Assembly (NCBI RefSeq): GCF_031583145.1
Contig: NZ_CP134050.1
Location: 4,887,501-4,951,500, forward strand
DNA length: 64,000 nucleotides
Source of the DNA: Brevibacillus brevis
GTDB taxonomy: Bacteria > Bacillota > Bacilli > Brevibacillales > Brevibacillaceae
Direction of reading: 5' to 3'
How positions within the stretch are numbered: the first letter of the stretch is position 1; the number at the start of each line of letters is the position of its first letter. The notes beneath the pieces are model-generated. The model did no database searches and had not been told where the DNA came from. It saw only the letters and a program-made list of their open reading frames with translations. A program made the position numbers and the translations under genes. Positions 50,374 through 59,387 of the stretch are shown here, one piece after another.

Positions 50374-50937
50374 TCAGCTTCCTTTGCCGACCTTTTGACG
50401 CTCCGCGAACCAGGTGAGCTCACTCACGAGCTGTCCGACTGAGTCGCGGAGACGCTCAGCCGCTTGTTCCGCTACCTGGGTCGTCCCGTCTTCCTTTCGA
50501 ACCACGAGCGAATCGAGCACGAATGCTCCGGCCAGTACGTGTCTCGCTCCCAGTGCGGACAATACCGGCTTCAGGGCGTAATCGATCGCCAGCAGATGTG
50601 CGATCGTCCCGCCGATCGCTACCGGCAAGACGAGCTTGTTCTCCAATCCTTTTTGCGGCAGGAGGTCCAGATACGATTTCAGTACGCCGGAGTACGCAGC
50701 CTTGTAAATCGGGATCGCCACCACGACGGCATCTGCCTTTGCGATCAGCTCGTTGGCGGCCGCGATGGCGGGACTGTCGAAGCGAACATGCAGCAGATCT
50801 TCTGCCGGCAGATCGCGGACATGGATCCATTCAGCCTGCTGTCCTGCCTCCCGCAGCAGCTGATCTGCGTATCCCAGTACGCCATCCAATCTGGAACCTT
50901 TGTAGGGACTTCCTGATAGTATTACGATGTTTGCCAT
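50374..50937 (-). CDS. ssuE: NADPH-dependent FMN reductase (SsuE type)
   Basis: 187 residues, flavodoxin-like. ILSGSPYKGSRLDGVL binds FMN phosphate, and PIYKAAYSGVLKSYLDLLPQ and LPVAIGGTIAHLLAIDYALK are characteristic of SsuE. It supplies reduced FMN to two-component monooxygenases that release sulfite from sulfonates. It lies downstream of ssuC, in the same direction. Confidence 0.92.
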   Translation of the reverse strand: MANIVILSGSPYKGSRLDGVLGYADQLLREAGQQAEWIHVRDLPAEDLLHVRFDSPAIAAANELIAKADAVVVAIPIYKAAYSGVLKSYLDLLPQKGLENKLVLPVAIGGTIAHLLAIDYALKPVLSALGARHVLAGAFVLDSLVVRKEDGTTQVAEQAAERLRDSVGQLVSELTWFAERQKVGKGS

Positions 50938-51019
50938 GCTTCTTCTCTCCTTTTCTACTGTGTTCAGATGTGCTCCTGTCTTGCGGATCGAAGCTGTCTC
51001 GCTCCTGCGCGCAGGAGCT

Positions 51020-51877
51020 TCATCCGTTGTAGCTGTCGCGCCATTTCAGCCATCTTTTTTCAAGGGAGCGGACCAGCGAGTCCGTCGCCTTTCCAACCAG
51101 GGCAAAAATAACGATCCCGACAAACACGACGGCGGTCTGGGAGAATTGCCGGGCGTCCATGATCAAGTAGCCGACCCCTTCGCTCGACCCCATCAGCTCT
51201 GCCACGACCAGTCCCAGCCACGCTGCTCCCAAGGACAGCCGCACTCCCAGAAGAATGTTGGGGAGCGCCGCAGGGAGAATCAGGTGAGTGATTTGCTTCC
51301 AGCGGCTGAACTGAAGCACTCTGGCTACGTCAAACAGCTTGGCATCGACACCCCGTATCCCCAGGAATGTATTCACATACAGCGGGAAAAATGCCCCTTT
51401 GGCGATCAGCAGCACCTTGGAAAACTCGCCGAAGCCAAACCACAAAATGAACAGCGGCGTCACCGCCAGATGCGGGATTGTTCGTAGCATTTGAACGGAC
51501 GGATCGAGCGTTTGCTCCACCCGGCTGGAAAAGCCGACGGCCAGCCCGGCTGCGAGACCGACTGCACCTCCGAGAAAAAAGCCTGTCGCCGCCCGTACGA
51601 CGCTGATATGCAAATGCGAAAGCAGCTCCCCGCTCGCCAGCAGATCATACGCTGCGAGCCAGATCCGTGCGGGCGTCGGCAGCATCGTCTCGGACACGAT
51701 CCCCAGCTCTCCCGCCAATTGCCATGCGATCAGGACGACAGCCGGGAGGATCAATCCCTTGAGCCAGACAGAGGCCTTCGTGCTTGTGCCTGCTTTCTCC
51801 AGCCCCCTCGTCTTTTTTCGGTTCAGTCCGGCTGAAGCCGGGGCCGCTGCAGAAATTCCTTCCGCTTGATTCCTCAT
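51020..51877 (-). CDS. ssuC: Aliphatic sulfonate ABC transporter permease
   Basis: 285 residues from ATG 51877 (GGAGGTGGCGAAGAC upstream; the longer reading begins with TTG without a ribosome site). Six helices. The EAA loop LFDVARVLQFSRWKQITHLILPAALPNIL is split by the line but plain from about 175 to 205, and GAAWLGLVVAEL is typical of SsuC/TauC permeases. It overlaps no gene but follows ssuB by 17 bases. Confidence 0.93.
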   Translation of the reverse strand: MRNQAEGISAAAPASAGLNRKKTRGLEKAGTSTKASVWLKGLILPAVVLIAWQLAGELGIVSETMLPTPARIWLAAYDLLASGELLSHLHISVVRAATGFFLGGAVGLAAGLAVGFSSRVEQTLDPSVQMLRTIPHLAVTPLFILWFGFGEFSKVLLIAKGAFFPLYVNTFLGIRGVDAKLFDVARVLQFSRWKQITHLILPAALPNILLGVRLSLGAAWLGLVVAELMGSSEGVGYLIMDARQFSQTAVVFVGIVIFALVGKATDSLVRSLEKRWLKWRDSYNG

Positions 51878-51894
51878 GTCTTCGCCACCTCCAT

Positions 51895-52668
51895 TCAAAT
51901 CCCCGATCGGTCGACCAATTCCAACTCTTCTACCTTCTCAAATTCCCGCAAGACAAGATGACGCAGCTCCTGAAAGGAACGGTTCGCCTTTTTGCGCGGG
52001 GCAGGCAGGTCGATCGGCACGATTCGCTTGATGGAGCCCGGGCGCGCATTCATGATGACGACCCGGTTGGCCAGGTAGATGGCTTCGTCGATATCGTGGG
52101 TCACCAATATCATCGTCGTCCTGTTTTTCTGCCAGATGTCCAGCAGCACATCCTGCATGTGCGAGCGCGTAAACGCGTCCAGCGCACCAAACGGTTCATC
52201 GAGGAGCAGCACCTGCGGACTGCGCAGGAGCGCCCGTGCGATCGCTACACGCTGGGCCATTCCGCCCGACAGCTCGCGGGGATAGGCTTTTGCAAAGCCT
52301 TCCAGGCGCACGAGCTGGATCAGCTCCTCCACACGCTGGCGAACGCCTGGATCTTTCAACGGCAGATTGGCAGCGATGTTTTTTTCTACCGTCAGCCAGG
52401 GAAAAAGCCGCGGCTCCTGGAAAATGAAGCCTTTATCGATGCTCGGTCCGAGCACGGGCTGATTCGCGAGCCGGACGCTCCCGGAATGCTCGGTATCCAG
52501 ACCGGCAATGATCTTCAGCAGCGTGCTTTTCCCGCAGCCGCTTGGCCCGATGACAGTGATGAACTCGCCTTCCTTTACCGAGAGCCGGATGTCCCTGAGC
52601 GCTTGGGTCACTCCCTTGGGCGTCTCGAACGATTTGTCGAGCTGACTGATCTCCAGCAGCGCTTTCAT
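51895..52668 (-). CDS. ssuB: Aliphatic sulfonate ABC transporter ATP-binding protein
   Basis: 257 residues from ATG 52668 (AAAGGAGTGCGGAT upstream). Walker [18 protein letters not shown]-loop [14 protein letters not shown], signature [15 protein letters not shown] and Walker [14 protein letters not shown] are complete. First gene of the leftward sulfonate operon; its long leader contains the terminator and hairpin element at 52748-52808. Confidence 0.95.
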   Translation of the reverse strand: MKALLEISQLDKSFETPKGVTQALRDIRLSVKEGEFITVIGPSGCGKSTLLKIIAGLDTEHSGSVRLANQPVLGPSIDKGFIFQEPRLFPWLTVEKNIAANLPLKDPGVRQRVEELIQLVRLEGFAKAYPRELSGGMAQRVAIARALLRSPQVLLLDEPFGALDAFTRSHMQDVLLDIWQKNRTTMILVTHDIDEAIYLANRVVIMNARPGSIKRIVPIDLPAPRKKANRSFQELRHLVLREFEKVEELELVDRSGI

Positions 52669-52747
52669 ATCCGCACTCCTTTCGCTCGCTGTCTTTCCTT
52701 GAGCTTTCTCTGACCCAACTCTCATCCACTCCTCCTCATGTGGTTGC

Positions 52748-52791
52748 AAAAAAGAGGCACAGTCGAGTGGACTTCCACAAGACCGTGCCTC
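52748..52791 (-). terminator. Leader terminator upstream of ssuB
   Basis: On the minus strand GAGGCACGGTC pairs with GACTGTGCCTC (two G-U or equivalent wobble positions), enclosing a GTGGA/TCCAC hairpin and followed by TTTTTT. It lies between the promoter and ssuB, so read-through must be controlled. Confidence 0.8.
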
Positions 52792-52808
52792 CAGTTGTCT
52801 GGTTGGCA
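52786..52808 (-). ncRNA. Conserved leader hairpin element, ssuB side
   Basis: On the minus strand TGCC-AA-CCAG-ACAA-CTGG-A-GGCA folds as two stacked stems (TGCC/GGCA and CCAG/CTGG). Its 3' part is the 5' arm of the terminator, so the two structures exclude each other. A close copy lies in the divergent leader at 52978-53000. Confidence 0.6.
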
Positions 52809-52851
52809 GAACCGATTTTAATCCCTATTTGTTTTGTCGGTATTGAGCGCT

Positions 52852-52881
52852 ATGGTATCATCTCGCCTTGATCCCTGTCAA
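52852..52881 (-). promoter_or_regulatory. Sigma-A-like promoter of ssuBC-ssuE
   Basis: TTGACA (minus strand, 52881-52876), 18 bases, TACCAT (52857-52852). The leader to ssuB would be about 175 bases. Confidence 0.55.
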
Positions 52882-52914
52882 GGGAACGTCGTAGAAACGT
52901 TTTTCATATTCGGG

Positions 52915-52943
52915 TTGACGCCCTTCTCATTTGTTGCTATGAT
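52915..52943 (+). promoter_or_regulatory. Sigma-A promoter of the monooxygenase-ssuA operon
   Basis: TTGACG (52915-52920), 17 bases, TATGAT (52938-52943). The leader to the monooxygenase start at 53088 is about 138 bases. Confidence 0.7.
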
Positions 52944-52977
52944 CCATTTCATACTTGATCACTCGGATTTACCCCTA

Positions 52978-53000
52978 TGCCGACCGGACTACCGGAGGCC
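52978..53000 (+). ncRNA. Conserved leader hairpin element, monooxygenase side
   Basis: TGCC-GA-CCGG-ACTA-CCGG-A-GGCC has the same design as the element at 52786-52808, with 18 of the first 22 bases identical. The G-C pair of the inner stem here is A-U there, a compensatory change. Its GGCC begins the 5' arm of the following terminator. Confidence 0.6.
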
Positions 53001-53049
53001 TCCTTCCCAAAGCGACCGCTACCATCGCTGACGGAAAGAGGCCTTTTTT
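52997..53049 (+). terminator. Leader terminator upstream of the monooxygenase gene
   Basis: GGCCTCCTTCC (52997-53007) pairs with GGAAAGAGGCC (53033-53043) with one mismatch, followed by TTTTTT. It lies 38 bases before the first start codon. Confidence 0.75.
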
Positions 53050-53087
53050 CGTCCACGTGCGGCCATTCTCTTAAGAGGTGATGAGAC

Positions 53088-54443
53088 ATGAGCACTCCCA
53101 CGCGTACGCTGCATCTGAATCTTTTCCTGTCCAGCATGGGACACCACGAAGCCGCCTGGCGCCATCCATCCTCCAAGGTAGCGGACATCCTGGAGTTTTC
53201 CCACCTGCAACGGCTGGCTCAAAAAGCGGAGCAGGCAAAGCTGGACTCGCTGTTTTTGGCGGACCGGTACGCGACTTCGCGGAAAGCCGTGAAATACGGA
53301 GCCGTCAGCGGACTGGAGCCGCTCACCCTCCTGTCCGCCCTGGCCGTCGCCACCAGACGGATCGGCCTGATCGCCACCGTCTCCACGAGCTTCAACGAAC
53401 CGTTTAACATCGCCCGCCGCTTTTCCTCCCTCGACCATCTCAGCAACGGCCGGGCCGGCTGGAACATCATCACTTCCGGCACTGACGGCGAGGCGCAGAA
53501 CTTCAATCACGAACGGATTTTTGAACACCACGCCCGCTACGAAAGAGCCCATGAATTCGTCGATGTGGCGCTTAAGCTGTGGGACAGCTGGGAGGCGGAT
53601 GCCCTGCTTCAGGACAAATCCTCCGGCATTTACGCCGACAACAGCAAGGTGCACGAGATCAACCACAAAGGCAAGCATTTCGCGGTGCGCGGTCCGCTCA
53701 ATCTGCCCCGTTCTCCCCAGGGTCGCCCGCTGCTCGTCCAGGCCGGCTCGTCCGAAGACGGAAAGGAGTTTGCCGCCCGCTATGCGGAAGCCATCTTCAC
53801 CGCCCAGCAGACACTGGCCGACGCACAGGCGTTTTACGCGGATGTCAAGTCGCGGGTCGTCCAGTACGGACGGTCGCCTGAGCATGTAAAAATCCTGCCC
53901 GGGATTTGCCCGATCATCGGCGAAAGCGAAGCCGAAGCCAAGGAAAAGGAAGCCGAGCTGCACGAGCTGACCCATCCTGCCTACAGCCTGCTCCAGCTCT
54001 CCAACCGAATCGGCTTTGACTTGTCCTCCTACCCGCTGGATGGCCCGTTGCCCGAGCTGCCTGCGACCGAGCAAATCGCTGGTCACCAAAGCCGCACCCA
54101 GCTGATTCGTGACCTGGCTCAACGGGAGGATTTGACGATCCGCCAGCTGCTGCTGCGGCTTGCCGGGGGGCGCGGTCATCGGACCATCGCCGGTACGGCT
54201 CGGCAAGTCGCGGACGAGTTGGAAGCATGGTTTACACAGGGAGCGGCGGACGGCTTCAACATTATGCCGCAATTGACGAGCGGCGGGCTCGACGACTTTC
54301 TCGATCAGGTTGTCCCCGAGCTGCAAAAGAGGGGCCTGTTTCGCACCGAGTACAGTGGACGCACCCTGCGCGATCATTACGGTCTGCCCGTCCCGCCCAA
54401 CCAGTTTTCGCAGGCGAATGCCATTTCCCACCAATTTCAATGA
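53088..54443 (+). CDS. FMN-dependent monooxygenase, NtaA/SnaA/DszA family
   Basis: 451 residues, luciferase-like fold. Family segments are LNLFLSSMGHHEAAWRHP (about 8-25), FLADRYATS, LEPLTLLSALAVATRRIGL, FSSLDHLSNGRAGWNIITS and PLLVQAGSSEDGKEFAARY. It uses FMNH2 from a partner reductase and oxygen, in this context probably to oxidise an organosulfur compound such as a sulfonate or sulfone. AAGAGGTGATGAGAC precedes the ATG. First gene of the rightward sulfur operon. Confidence 0.93.
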   Translation: MSTPTRTLHLNLFLSSMGHHEAAWRHPSSKVADILEFSHLQRLAQKAEQAKLDSLFLADRYATSRKAVKYGAVSGLEPLTLLSALAVATRRIGLIATVSTSFNEPFNIARRFSSLDHLSNGRAGWNIITSGTDGEAQNFNHERIFEHHARYERAHEFVDVALKLWDSWEADALLQDKSSGIYADNSKVHEINHKGKHFAVRGPLNLPRSPQGRPLLVQAGSSEDGKEFAARYAEAIFTAQQTLADAQAFYADVKSRVVQYGRSPEHVKILPGICPIIGESEAEAKEKEAELHELTHPAYSLLQLSNRIGFDLSSYPLDGPLPELPATEQIAGHQSRTQLIRDLAQREDLTIRQLLLRLAGGRGHRTIAGTARQVADELEAWFTQGAADGFNIMPQLTSGGLDDFLDQVVPELQKRGLFRTEYSGRTLRDHYGLPVPPNQFSQANAISHQFQ

Positions 54444-54494
54444 CGGAAGGCTGCATGGTACCGTCCGCCGTGAAAAAGAAAGGAAGAAGCTGCT

Positions 54495-55541
54495 ATGTCT
54501 CAAACCAATCAAGCTGCGTTTTACTGGAGCCGCCTCCTCCTTGCATCGCTGCTTCTCCTGCTGACAGCGTGCGCCAATGGGCAGACCGCCACCGGTGGTT
54601 CACAGCAGGGCCAGACGGCAGCCCAGGCTGGGGCGAAAGAAAAAGTCGTGGTCAACATCGGCATCCAGGGCAGTACCGGCATACTGGCCTACGCCAGGGA
54701 CAAAGGGATTTTTGAGAAAGCCTTTGCCCAGGCGGGTGCTGAAGTAAAGTGGCACGAATTCGCCAGCGGCCCTCCCCACTTTGAAGCGATTGCCTCCGGA
54801 CGCCTCGATTTTGGCGCAACAGGCGGTACCCCGGTCATTTCGGCGCAAACCGGCGGCGTCGATTTCAAAGCAATCGCCGTGACGAGCGACGGAAAGCGAA
54901 ACAATGCCATCGTCATCCCGAAAGACAGTCCGATCACGGACATCCGGGAGCTCAAAGGCAAGAAGATCGCGGTCGCAAAAGGCAGCAGCGCTTACAACTT
55001 CCTGTACATGGTGCTGGATCGGGCAGGCCTCAAAGCCGATGAAGTGCAAATTATTCACCTCCAGCCGGACGAGGCGAGACCCGCCCTCGATACGGGTGCC
55101 GTCGATGCGTGGTCCGCCTGGGAGCCGTACGTCACGACCGCGCTCGTCCAGACGCAGGCAAAAGCCTTGGTAACCGGAGAAGACCTGAATATTTTCGCCC
55201 CCGGATTTTTGGTCGCGCGCACCGGCTTTACGTCAGAGCACCCCGAGCTGACCGTCCTGTTCCTGAAAACGTACGAAGAGACACGCCGCTACTACGTAGC
55301 CCATCTGGACGAAGTGACCGACGAGCTCGTGAAGACGAGGAAGCTCGAGCGCGAGATCATCAGCAGAGTCCTGCAAAACTCGAATCCCATCCTCTCTCCC
55401 GTCACGCCGGAATTCGCCGAGGCGCACCAGGAGCAGGCGGACTTTCTCTACTCCGTCGGCGCGATCAAAAAGAAGCTGGACACGTCGCAAGTGCTGGACA
55501 GCAAATTCGTAGAGCAGGCGCTGCGCGAGGCAGGTCCTTGA
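54495..55541 (+). CDS. ssuA: Aliphatic sulfonate ABC transporter substrate-binding protein
   Basis: 348 residues, lipoprotein signal ending LLLLLTACANG. SsuA/TauA-type features: NIGIQGSTGILAYARDKGIF, WHEFASGPPHFEAIASGRLDFG, GKKIAVAKGSSAYNFLYMVL and VDAWSAWEPYVTTA. It binds sulfonates outside the membrane and should work with SsuBC encoded divergently. The AAAGAAAGGAAGAAG ribosome site precedes the ATG. Confidence 0.94.
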   Translation: MSQTNQAAFYWSRLLLASLLLLLTACANGQTATGGSQQGQTAAQAGAKEKVVVNIGIQGSTGILAYARDKGIFEKAFAQAGAEVKWHEFASGPPHFEAIASGRLDFGATGGTPVISAQTGGVDFKAIAVTSDGKRNNAIVIPKDSPITDIRELKGKKIAVAKGSSAYNFLYMVLDRAGLKADEVQIIHLQPDEARPALDTGAVDAWSAWEPYVTTALVQTQAKALVTGEDLNIFAPGFLVARTGFTSEHPELTVLFLKTYEETRRYYVAHLDEVTDELVKTRKLEREIISRVLQNSNPILSPVTPEFAEAHQEQADFLYSVGAIKKKLDTSQVLDSKFVEQALREAGP

Positions 55542-55562
55542 AGCCACTCCCGCTCCATTAAG

Positions 55563-55605
55563 AAAAAAACCAGGACACCGCAAGATAGCGATGTCCTGGT
55601 TTTTT
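55563..55605. terminator. Bidirectional intrinsic terminator
   Basis: CCAGGACA and TGTCCTGG flanked by A7 and T6 runs form a stem of about 14 pairs. It serves ssuA and the convergent FMN reductase. Confidence 0.87.
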
Positions 55606-55629
55606 GCCCGTATCATCAGGCTGCCGTAC

Positions 55630-56172
55630 TCATCTGCAAGCCCGCTCCAGCGCCTGCAGCACCGAGGACAAATCTGCCCGAAGCTGCTCATCCGTGATGG
55701 CGCCGTTTTTGTCCATCTTCATCGTGATGTGCGGGATGATCAGCGTCCCGCCTTCCACCACTGCCGCATTGATCATGCCCAAGGTCAACAACAGGGAAGC
55801 GTGGGCCTTGTCGCCGCCCATTGGGGTAGGCGAGGCGCTGATCACGGCCGTCGGCTTTTGCAGGAAGACGGTTGTGGACACCAGCCAATCCAATGCGTTT
55901 TTCAAGACGCCCGGCACGCCGTTGGCATACTCGGGGGTGCAGATCAGCACTGCATCGGCTGCCTGTATGTGCGCCCGCAGCTCTCTGACCTCGACAGGTC
56001 CGTCTCCGTGGTCGTCGTCCGGATTGAAATGCGGGAGATCGCCCAATCCTTGATAGATCTTCCAATCCATCCGCGATGGCGCCAAGCCGATCATGGCGTT
56101 CATCAGCGCAGTGTTGGACGAATGCTTGCGCAAGCTTCCCGAGATCGCCAGTACGCTCAACTCTTTTTTCAC
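55630..56172 (-). CDS. NADPH-dependent FMN reductase (azoreductase-like)
   Basis: 180 residues, flavodoxin-like. The FMN loop is AISGSLRKHSSNTALMNAM (about 9-27) and the second motif is LICTPEYANGVPGVLKNALDWL. It differs from the SsuE at 50374-50937 and belongs to the YhdA/chromate reductase-like group. It may supply FMNH2 to the monooxygenase, but it is transcribed convergently to ssuA, so the link is only by location. Confidence 0.9.
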   Translation of the reverse strand: MKKELSVLAISGSLRKHSSNTALMNAMIGLAPSRMDWKIYQGLGDLPHFNPDDDHGDGPVEVRELRAHIQAADAVLICTPEYANGVPGVLKNALDWLVSTTVFLQKPTAVISASPTPMGGDKAHASLLLTLGMINAAVVEGGTLIIPHITMKMDKNGAITDEQLRADLSSVLQALERACR

Positions 56173-56238
56173 TGCCTCATCTCCCTTTTTTTTGCACGGC
56201 CGTTTGCCAATCAGTTTCCGATCGGACAGCCAGCTTTG

Positions 56239-57396
56239 TCAGCTCCAGGCGATAGCGAGCCACAGCAGGATATTCAAGGCAGCCTGCGACGTCAAAAGCA
56301 CCCGGCGCACCCATCTGGCAGCCAGCTTTTGCTGCTGTTCATTGATCGGCAAAAGCGGGTACCGGTTGCGGTGGCGAGCCTGGTTCCCGATCCCTTTGAG
56401 CTGGCTCGCGGACAAAAGGAGGAACAGCACGAGGACGGCCGCTTTGGCCCAAGTCCCGGGGAGCATCAGGACCAGCAGCGAACTGAGAATGACCAGGCGG
56501 AGGTACATCCCGGCCAAGTCCCCTCCGCGAAGAAACGAGGTGAACAGCAGGAGCCGTCCCGCATTGGCCGGCTTGTACGGGATCAGCCTGGCGACCCAGA
56601 CGAGCCATTTTCTCGGCTTTACGCGCTGCTGCAAGGAGGGGACATCGCGAAACTGGTTGGCGATCTGGTAAAACCTGAGCCGCAGTCCGCTTTCCATCTC
56701 CAGCAGGCGGTACCACTGGTAGGCGTGTCTCTTCCACATACGCATCAGCCGGACATGGAACCAAACGAGGAGCAATGCCCACGCCAGCACGCCGTACGGA
56801 ATGTGCCCGTAGGTGAGGAAGCTCCCTTCGCTGAGCATCCAGGCGAGCGCGAAGTACGTCAGGCAAAAGCGGGCCAGCGCGTACATTCTCTGCTGCTTTC
56901 TGTCGGGCAGCCTCAGCGCGATCCAGCTGCTGTATACGTTCCACCCTTTGAGCAGCAGCGGAACCAGCCAATACCACCACTTCTGAGCGCCGCTGACGCC
57001 GACTGTGCCCTGATATAGCGGCAAAAACAGCAGCAGGACGAGAAAGACTCCCACGCTTTGCACGGCGAAATTGTAGACTTGCGTCTTTCGAAAATAGCGG
57101 GCCATCTTCGTTTCCGCAGGGGTCAAAAAGAGCAAATCCGCCTCCTGCAAAAAAGTCCGGTGCGGGCTGCGGGTGACGAAGAAGGCGAACACCGCCGCGA
57201 GCGCGTACGGAACGGGAAACCACGCGGGAACCGCCTGCACAAGTCCCGGGTAGTAATAGGCGAGCAGTCCGCAAAGGAAGACGGCCACCATGAGGACGCC
57301 CCCATTTGCCATGTACTGCCCGTAGCGTACGAGCTCCGTGGAAAAATGCTTCAGCCGCGCGCGAAAAATCGCATCCAAATCGAGATTCATCTTCAT
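56239..57396 (-). CDS. ecsB: ABC transporter permease EcsB
   Basis: 385 residues, about eight membrane helices. PHRTFLQEADLLFLTPAETK (about 70-90) and the long basic loop between helices are typical of EcsB. EcsAB in Bacillus affects secretion, competence and regulated proteolysis, and may export peptides. It overlaps ecsA by four bases. Confidence 0.88.
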   Translation of the reverse strand: MKMNLDLDAIFRARLKHFSTELVRYGQYMANGGVLMVAVFLCGLLAYYYPGLVQAVPAWFPVPYALAAVFAFFVTRSPHRTFLQEADLLFLTPAETKMARYFRKTQVYNFAVQSVGVFLVLLLFLPLYQGTVGVSGAQKWWYWLVPLLLKGWNVYSSWIALRLPDRKQQRMYALARFCLTYFALAWMLSEGSFLTYGHIPYGVLAWALLLVWFHVRLMRMWKRHAYQWYRLLEMESGLRLRFYQIANQFRDVPSLQQRVKPRKWLVWVARLIPYKPANAGRLLLFTSFLRGGDLAGMYLRLVILSSLLVLMLPGTWAKAAVLVLFLLLSASQLKGIGNQARHRNRYPLLPINEQQQKLAARWVRRVLLTSQAALNILLWLAIAWS

Positions 57397-58136
57397 TCTT
57401 CTTCCACCAGCTGCAAATAGATATCGTCCAGCGAGCGGTCGGGCATCCCCGTGCTGCGCCGCAGCTCATCCAGCGTGCCCTGTGCCTTGATCCTTCCTTT
57501 GTGCAAAATGATGAACCGGTCGCAGTACTTTTCAGCCGTCGCCAAAATATGGGTGGACATCAGGATGCCGGCCCCCTGCTCCTTGCAGCGCTCCAGCCAC
57601 GTCAGCAAGGTGCGGATGCCCAGCGGATCGAGTCCGAGGATGGGCTCGTCCACGATATACAGCTGTGGACGAACCAGCAATGCCATCATGATCATGAGCT
57701 TTTGCCTCATCCCTTTGGAAAATTGTTGCGGGAACCGATCCTTGGCCTCTTCCATGCGAAACTCCTGCAGCAGCGGAAAGGCTCGCTCTTCGAACACCCG
57801 CTTTTCCAGGCCATGACTCATCGCAGCCAGCTCCAGATGCTCCCAGAGCGTCAGCTCCTCGTAATAGATGGGAGACTCCGGAATGTAGCCGTAAGCGTGG
57901 CGATAGCTGTCAGGATCGGTATGAAACGTCTTCCCGGCGATGCTGATCTCGCCTTCCCTCGGCTCAAGCAGGCCAAGGATATGCTTGATGGTCGTGCTCT
58001 TGCCGGCTCCGTTCAGCCCGATCAGCGCGACGATCTCCCTCTCCCGGATGTGAAACGAGACATCCTTGATGACCGCATGGTTGGCGGAGTACCCGCCCGT
58101 TACCCCTTTTACTTCCAGCAAGGTTGCCATGACCAC
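57393..58136 (-). CDS. ecsA: ABC transporter ATP-binding protein EcsA
   Basis: 247 residues. Walker A GLNGAGKSTTIKHILG, Q-loop YIPESPIYYEELTLWEHL, signature FSKGMRQKLMIMMAL (a variant with FSKG) and Walker B LYIVDEPILGLDPLG. Together with the adjacent EcsB it forms an exporter. Confidence 0.92.
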   Translation of the reverse strand: MVMATLLEVKGVTGGYSANHAVIKDVSFHIREREIVALIGLNGAGKSTTIKHILGLLEPREGEISIAGKTFHTDPDSYRHAYGYIPESPIYYEELTLWEHLELAAMSHGLEKRVFEERAFPLLQEFRMEEAKDRFPQQFSKGMRQKLMIMMALLVRPQLYIVDEPILGLDPLGIRTLLTWLERCKEQGAGILMSTHILATAEKYCDRFIILHKGRIKAQGTLDELRRSTGMPDRSLDDIYLQLVEEE

Positions 58137-58157
58137 TCTTCCCTTTCGTTCACTTGC

Positions 58158-59147
58158 TCATCCGAATAGCAGCGACAAAAATGCCTCGCGATCCAGATTG
58201 CCGAAAAACTCCTGCAGATTGACCTCTCCCAGCACCTGTCCGACGGCTTGGCGGTCGTAAGGCACATCGCGCAGCAACGCTTCGAGCTCGGCCACGTCCC
58301 GCACCCCGAAGAAATCGCCGTAGATCTTGGCTTCCTGGATCCGTCCTTTGGCAATGTCCAGCTGGACTTCGACCGTCCCGACATCGAATCGCTTGGATGC
58401 CCGGAAGTTGCTTTTCGGAGACTTTCCGTAGTTCCAGTCCCAGCTTTGGTAGCGAGCCTTCGACAGCTCGTGAATGTTCGTCCAGTCTTCCTCGGTGAGC
58501 TTGTACTCCTCGATCTCCCCGCCCCCGAATATGGAGTGCAGAATGGCCAGCCGGAACTCCTCGATGGTCATTTCCTTGTCCAAAAATTCCACGATGTTGG
58601 CGACCCTGCTGCGGATCGACTTGATCCCTTTGGATTGGATTTTCTCCGCATTGACTTTCAGGGCGTTCACGACGTTTTCCATCTCGGAGTCGAACAGCAG
58701 GGTCCCGTGGCTGAACATCCGGCCCCTGGTCGAGTACTGGGCGTTGCCGGAAATTTTCCGCTCTCCCACCTGTATGTCGTTGCGGCCGGTCAGCTCGGCT
58801 TCCACGCCCAACTTCTTCAAGGCTTGCACGACCGGCTCCGTAAATTTGCGGAAGTTGTGAAAGGACTGTCCGTCATCGTTGGTGATGAAGCTGAAATTGA
58901 GGTTGCCCAGATCGTGGTAGACGGCCCCTCCCCCAGACAGCCTCCGGACGACGTGAATGCCGTGCTCCGCCACGTAGTCTGCGTTGATTTCCTCGATCGT
59001 ATTTTGATTCTTGCCGATGATGATGGACGGTTCATTGATGTAAAAGAGCAGATAGTCATCGCTGGCGGGCAAATGCCCCAGCGCGTATTCTTCTATGGCG
59101 AGATTGATCCGGGGATCCGTGATTCCCTGATTGTCGATAAATTTCAT
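58158..59147 (-). CDS. lplJ: Lipoate--protein ligase
   Basis: 329 residues from ATG 59147 (GGAGGCTAGTCCG upstream). [21 protein letters not shown], the lipoate-binding [20 protein letters not shown] and the AMP-binding [17 protein letters not shown] motifs identify the LplA/LplJ family, with the C-terminal accessory domain (about 245-329). It activates free lipoate and attaches it to E2 and GcvH proteins. Confidence 0.94.
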   Translation of the reverse strand: MKFIDNQGITDPRINLAIEEYALGHLPASDDYLLFYINEPSIIIGKNQNTIEEINADYVAEHGIHVVRRLSGGGAVYHDLGNLNFSFITNDDGQSFHNFRKFTEPVVQALKKLGVEAELTGRNDIQVGERKISGNAQYSTRGRMFSHGTLLFDSEMENVVNALKVNAEKIQSKGIKSIRSRVANIVEFLDKEMTIEEFRLAILHSIFGGGEIEEYKLTEEDWTNIHELSKARYQSWDWNYGKSPKSNFRASKRFDVGTVEVQLDIAKGRIQEAKIYGDFFGVRDVAELEALLRDVPYDRQAVGQVLGEVNLQEFFGNLDREAFLSLLFG

Positions 59148-59316
59148 CGGACTAGCCTCCATCCCAAACAGTCTTTCCTTCATCATACCATGTTCAACCA
59201 AACATCGCTTCTTTCGCCCGGCCCGAAACCGGCAGTCGGGTGCAATCGCCCAGCCTTTGAGCGGTGGTCCTGTCAGCCCGATCGCATTGTTCGGATGCGT
59301 CTTTTTATTTTCAGAC

Positions 59317-59344
59317 TAAATTTTATCTTCTGTCATGTCGATAT
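59317..59344 (+). promoter_or_regulatory. Sigma-D (flagellar) promoter of the MCP gene
   Basis: TAAA (59317-59320), 16 bases, GTCGATAT (59337-59344). The Bacillus sigma-D consensus is TAAA-N14-16-GCCGATAT, so only one base differs. It lies 44 bases before the MCP start codon. Confidence 0.72.
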
Positions 59345-59387
59345 AAACGGTATACTCACACAACGCAACAAGGTAGGTGTCCGCTTC

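Noticed and set aside
52740..53087. SAM-I (S-box) or cysteine T-box riboswitch before the sulfur operons
   Set aside because: The S-box core and kink-turn, and the T-box AGGGTGGNACCGCG sequence, are not present; only the small hairpin element and terminators are seen.
58248..59387. Long in-frame extension of the MCP gene to 58248
   Set aside because: It covers lplJ on the other strand, shows no MCP-like sequence and lacks a ribosome site; ATG 59388 follows a sigma-D promoter and begins directly before TM1.
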